DNA of 10,218 nucleotides from Candolleomyces eurysporus (Eukaryota > Basidiomycota > Agaricomycetes > Agaricales > Psathyrellaceae): assembly GCA_027579435.1 (NCBI GenBank), contig JANBPK010001441.1:1-10218 (forward strand), given 5' to 3'. The notes beneath the pieces were generated by a model that did not search any database, had not been told where the DNA came from, and was given only the letters and a program-made list of their open reading frames with translations. How positions within the stretch are numbered: the stretch's first letter is position 1; each line of letters begins with the position of its first letter. The position numbers were made by a program, and so were the translations under genes. Below, piece after piece: positions 8,177 through 10,218 of the stretch.

Positions 8177-8182
8177 AATAAA
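8177..8182 (+). terminator. AATAAA polyadenylation signal in the LTR
   Basis: A canonical AATAAA lies 90 bp before the LTR end, where the 3' end of the element RNA is expected to be set. Confidence 0.5.
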
Positions 8183-8272
8183 GCTCGAAGCACTTTCTAT
8201 TAAGCAAAGTCAGTAGTACATCCCTCAAGCATCACTCTATAGTCGATCCCTGTATAACGGTATGTCTCAACA

Positions 8273-8464
8273 ACATACTCTTCCTTCTTGTAGCTGTAGC
8301 ACTGCTGGACTCGCATTACCATGCGAGAAATGCTGTCTAACATCTTCAACTGCTTCTCTTAAAATATCAGGGTCACTGCGTCTGGAACGCCTAGTCCATT
8401 TGAACTTGCACTCTGATACCGACCAATTCTTCCCACTCAGTCCCACCTTGTATTTCTCTACACA
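8273..8464. other. Flank between the LTR and the next gene
   Basis: This 192-bp stretch is the right target flank of the retrotransposon; its first five bases, ACATA, would be half of the target duplication. It must also hold the promoter of the gene starting at 8465, so the LTR sits in or next to that promoter. I see no clear TATA box or other site. A minus-strand open frame also covers it (see rejected items). Confidence 0.4.
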
Positions 8465-8616
8465 ATGCCTGCGGTCCTCTCCACCCCTCACTCCGTTCAA
8501 CGTGACATGGAACACCACCTTCGTCAGGTGGAGGCCCGTCATATTCGAACTCCCACCTCCGATCCCATAATTCTCCACTGGGACTTTATCCTCGAGAAAT
8601 TGGTTGAATGGCCTTG

Positions 8617-8680
8617 GTGAGTTGACATCCCAGACGAAGGGACAAGGAACTGATGCCAGGACATCCAACAACTACCACAG
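8617..8680 (+). other. Intron 1 of the broken gene
   Basis: The 64-nt intron has donor GTGAGT and acceptor CTACCACAG, with a CTGAT branch-point-like sequence at about 8651. It follows exon 1 after two bases of a codon, and splicing enters the only long open frame of exon 2. Confidence 0.65.
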
Positions 8681-8914
8681 GCCTTGCGACATAGGATCAG
8701 CAGAGCTGATACCACCAAGTCAGCTCGCAGAGCACTGCTGTACCCACCTTGTCAGGCCCCCATGCTGCCTGTGCCCAATCGCCACTGGAAAAGGCTATAC
8801 TCCATCTAGAATTTCCATTGTGGAGGCCATGCAGGATTCCTTGGGCNAAAAAATCATCCTTGTTGAATGGGGAGTACGTTGCCTCATGCGCCAATGGTCG
8901 CTGCGGATACTTCG

Positions 8915-8979
8915 GTACGTACGGGTCCTCTGCTTAATTACATTTTGGGTCTCAAATTTCTCTTTATTTCCGACAAAAG
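8915..8979 (+). other. Intron 2 of the broken gene
   Basis: The 65-nt intron has donor GTACGT and acceptor GACAAAAG. Splicing after the first codon base joins GRCGYF directly to VCLERYYPL, a continuous and family-like segment. Confidence 0.65.
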
Positions 8980-9033
8980 TATGCCTGGAGCGCTACTACC
9001 CTTTGAATGGTATCAGGGTTTGTGCCAAATGAG

Positions 9034-9093
9034 GTGGGTGTAGGCACAGCTCTTCTTTCCTCTTGTAAGAACTGAGTTATTTGTTTTAAATAG
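9034..9093 (+). other. Intron 3 of the broken gene
   Basis: The 60-nt intron has donor GTGGGT and acceptor TTTTAAATAG. It joins exon 3 to a new open stretch beginning SSSLDGERIE. The TGA at 9030 precedes it in one exon-3 frame but not in the other. Confidence 0.45.
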
Positions 9094-9215
9094 CAGCAGC
9101 CTTGACGGGGAACGTATTGAGTCGGTTCTTTCTCAAGTAGATCTGTCATTCCACGGCGGAGAAGGGTTGCATCAAGTCATGCCCTGTCGTATAGTGACAG
9201 CTCGCGGACCTCCAT

Positions 9216-9275
9216 GTGTGTGAAACAGTACTCTTTCTTCAGTTACATGGCTCTCATACCAATACGCTTCTCTAG
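9216..9275 (+). other. Intron 4 of the broken gene
   Basis: The 60-nt intron has donor GTGTGTG and acceptor CTTCTCTAG (an alternative end is CAG at 9278). Removing it takes out an in-frame TGA (9221-9223) and keeps the frame that leads to the zinc-finger exon. Confidence 0.4.
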
Positions 9276-9640
9276 CAGGTCTTTGCTCTATGGATTTGTC
9301 TCACTCCCTCTGAAAACGCTGCAGTGTGATTCGTGACCTTGCGTTGGGGTTGCCCGAACATCGCTTCTGGGATTTATTTGTCCAGTGCTCCCTTTGCAGG
9401 ATGGTTGTGCTGAGAGAGCCCTTTTCCTCCTTCCACGAATGCTCTTCCGGGCAGCAGACACAATTAAATCTCTCCAGATTGACCTGTTCTCTGTCTCATT
9501 CTCATGATGGCACAAACTCGGAAAGTGAAGATACAGATGCCATAGAAGAGGGTTCCGAATCCGGTGACATTCCTGAGCCTGCCAGCAGTGACGCAGACCT
9601 TCCCCTTAGTGCTTTGGATAGGTTTAATAGATATACGTAG

Positions 9641-10131
9641 ATTACTTAAATTAGAGCGTGATGTACAGACCGACAAATCGTACTATGACAACTTGAAGTA
9701 CAAGGCCTTCCCATTGATCGCCGGACCATGCGCGCTTATTTGCGTTTGCCACACCCTTTGCCCACCAAGCGCTCGTGCACCTGATCCTCTTTTCTTGTCT
9801 CTTGCTTCCGTTCACCGCCTAGAACAGCATCATCTCTTCAGCTGAGGGCGATGGGCTCCTTTCAATATGCCCTGGCCATTGAAATCTCCCCATCTAACGA
9901 CTGGCCTGTCACAGTTCCGCCACTTTGTCGAGTTTAGAAGCCGGCATGCACATGACCATGTTTTATTCCCACAGTCATAAAACGCGCTTTGCTGGCGTTT
10001 CGCTCCAAGTGCCTACCAGCGCCGCCACCCTTTTTACCAGCTAGCCATACCAACCTCTCTGAGCTTCAGCCCTGGAGACGACTGCAAAGAGTTTGGATTG
10101 TTTGCTAAGCTTTCAGCTGCACCCTTTCGCC
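9641..10131. other. Intergenic stretch, nothing recognisable
   Basis: No coding frame with convincing composition, RNA gene or repeat is visible over these 491 bases. The last 150 bases are pyrimidine-rich in places, as fungal promoters often are, and probably include the promoter and leader of the gene at 10132. Confidence 0.4.
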
Positions 10132-10218
10132 ATGACCCGCGTTCTTGTTGTCCCTGCTCCAGACTTCGACCTGCCGAAAACTCTCCGCCTAGCGATGGCC
10201 CTTGACCCTGAAAGATTT
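10132..10218 (+). CDS. Start of a hypothetical protein, cut by the window edge
   Basis: The ATG lies in a favourable context (CGCCATGACC) and the frame is open to the window end. The 29 residues begin MTRVLVVPAPDFDLPKTLRL; the N-terminus has a short hydrophobic run but is too weak for a clear signal peptide. The composition is credible for coding sequence, but there is too little to name a family, and an intron could follow at any point. Confidence 0.4.
   Translation, partial: MTRVLVVPAPDFDLPKTLRLAMALDPERF

Larger units (their letters stand above)
1782..8272 (+). mobile_element. Ty1/copia LTR retrotransposon, damaged, 5' LTR not found
   Basis: The order is Gag, long unassigned module, protease, integrase, reverse transcriptase, RNase H, polypurine tract, 3' LTR. 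Integrase before reverse transcriptase is the diagnostic Ty1/copia order (Ty3/gypsy has the reverse). The coding region runs to TAA at 7862-7864 and is followed within 50 bp by the LTR. Damage includes TAG at 2886 and 3738, a probable 1-base loss near 2746, and frame changes at single Ns (2812, 5696, 7663). If the Ns are errors, the pol region after 3741 would be intact, so the copy may be fairly young. The left limit is uncertain: coding similarity starts at 1782, but no LTR or target duplication is seen there. The five bases after the LTR (ACATA, 8273-8277) are what a duplication at the left end should match. Confidence 0.9.
7914..8272 (+). repeat. 3' long terminal repeat of the copia element (359 bp)
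   Basis: The left edge is fixed by the polypurine tract and TG, and the right edge by the matching inverted terminus: TGTTGA at 7914-7919 and TCAACA at 8267-8272. The length is typical for a copia LTR. It holds TATA-like boxes at 7969-7975 and 8152-8159 and an AATAAA at 8177-8182. No second copy exists in the window, so the right edge rests on the TG...CA inverted hexamers alone. Confidence 0.85.
8465..9640 (+). pseudogene. Broken multi-exon gene, Cys-rich / zinc-finger-like protein of unknown role
   Basis: My model is exons 8465-8616, 8681-8914, 8980-9033, 9094-9215 and 9276-9640, with introns of 60-65 nt and GT...AG ends. Exon 1 starts MPAVLSTPHSVQRDMEHHLR and has the segment ILHWDFILEKLVEWP. 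If N 8847 is dropped, exon 2 ends in SCANGRCGYF and joins exon 3 as VCLERYYPLNGIRVCAK, then TGA 9030-9032; this would be a 145-residue product. Exons 4-5 read in another frame (SSSLDGERIESVLSQVD) and join the other frame of exon 3, so a frameshift lies in or near exon 3. The fifth exon has one TGA (9311-9313; CGA to TGA would explain it), then LPEHRFWDLFVQCSLCRM with C-x2-C-x12-H-x-C (Cys 9386, 9395; His 9434; Cys 9440), an acidic Ser-rich tail, and TAG 9638-9640. From memory this order resembles an uncharacterised Agaricomycete family; function unknown. Confidence 0.55.

Noticed and set aside
8267..8671. Minus-strand open frame of 134 codons, stopping in the LTR end.
   Set aside because: It has no ATG (it begins TTG after a stop) and overlaps exon 1 and intron 1 of the plus-strand model, which has canonical splice sites. 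Its composition is credible, so a host gene cut by the LTR is not fully excluded.
9564..9845. Plus-strand frame of 93 codons after the zinc-finger exon.
   Set aside because: It overlaps the last exon in another frame, has no clear domain and is Leu/Cys-rich in a way typical of chance frames.

Overview
The window looks like repeat-rich nuclear DNA of a filamentous fungus, most likely a basidiomycete (Agaricomycete-like). The reasons are short introns of about 60-65 nt with GT...AG ends, a Ty1/copia retrotransposon of the type common in such genomes, and a broken multi-exon gene that resembles, from memory, an uncharacterised Agaricomycete family. I see no bacterial operon structure, tRNA, rRNA or CRISPR array. 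The assignment to a group is inference.

Left part (1-1630): a reading frame that is open from the left window edge is cut in two by a 709-bp element (507-1215). The element has 14-bp perfect (22-bp with one mismatch) terminal inverted repeats and is flanked by TA on both sides, as expected of a Tc1/mariner-type MITE. Reading across the insertion after dropping the element and one TA keeps the frame, and gives one protein of about 305 residues (incomplete at its N-terminus) with a structured first third and a basic, Pro/Ser/Arg-rich remainder. I do not recognise its function.

Centre (1782-8272): a Ty1/copia LTR retrotransposon on the + strand. It has a Gag, a long unassigned module, an aspartic protease (DSG), an integrase (H-x4-H-x28-C-x2-C and D-x61-D-x35-E), a reverse transcriptase (YVDD) and an RNase H, followed by a polypurine tract and a 359-bp 3' LTR (TGTTGA...TCAACA). 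No 5' LTR is visible, although the internal domain appears complete from the Gag start. The polyprotein is damaged: there are two in-frame TAG codons, one probable 1-base deletion, and three places where a single N sits exactly where the frame changes.

Right part (8273-10218): 193 bp after the LTR begins a broken host gene of at least five exons (8465-9640). It has a Cys-rich CGYF...LERYY segment and a C-terminal C-x2-C-x12-H-x-C zinc-finger-like motif. It is interrupted by an N, a frame conflict at exon 3 and a TGA at 9311. After about 490 bp with nothing recognisable, a new reading frame starts at 10132 and runs off the window. Overall this is accessory DNA shaped by at least two independent transposon insertions next to decaying genes.
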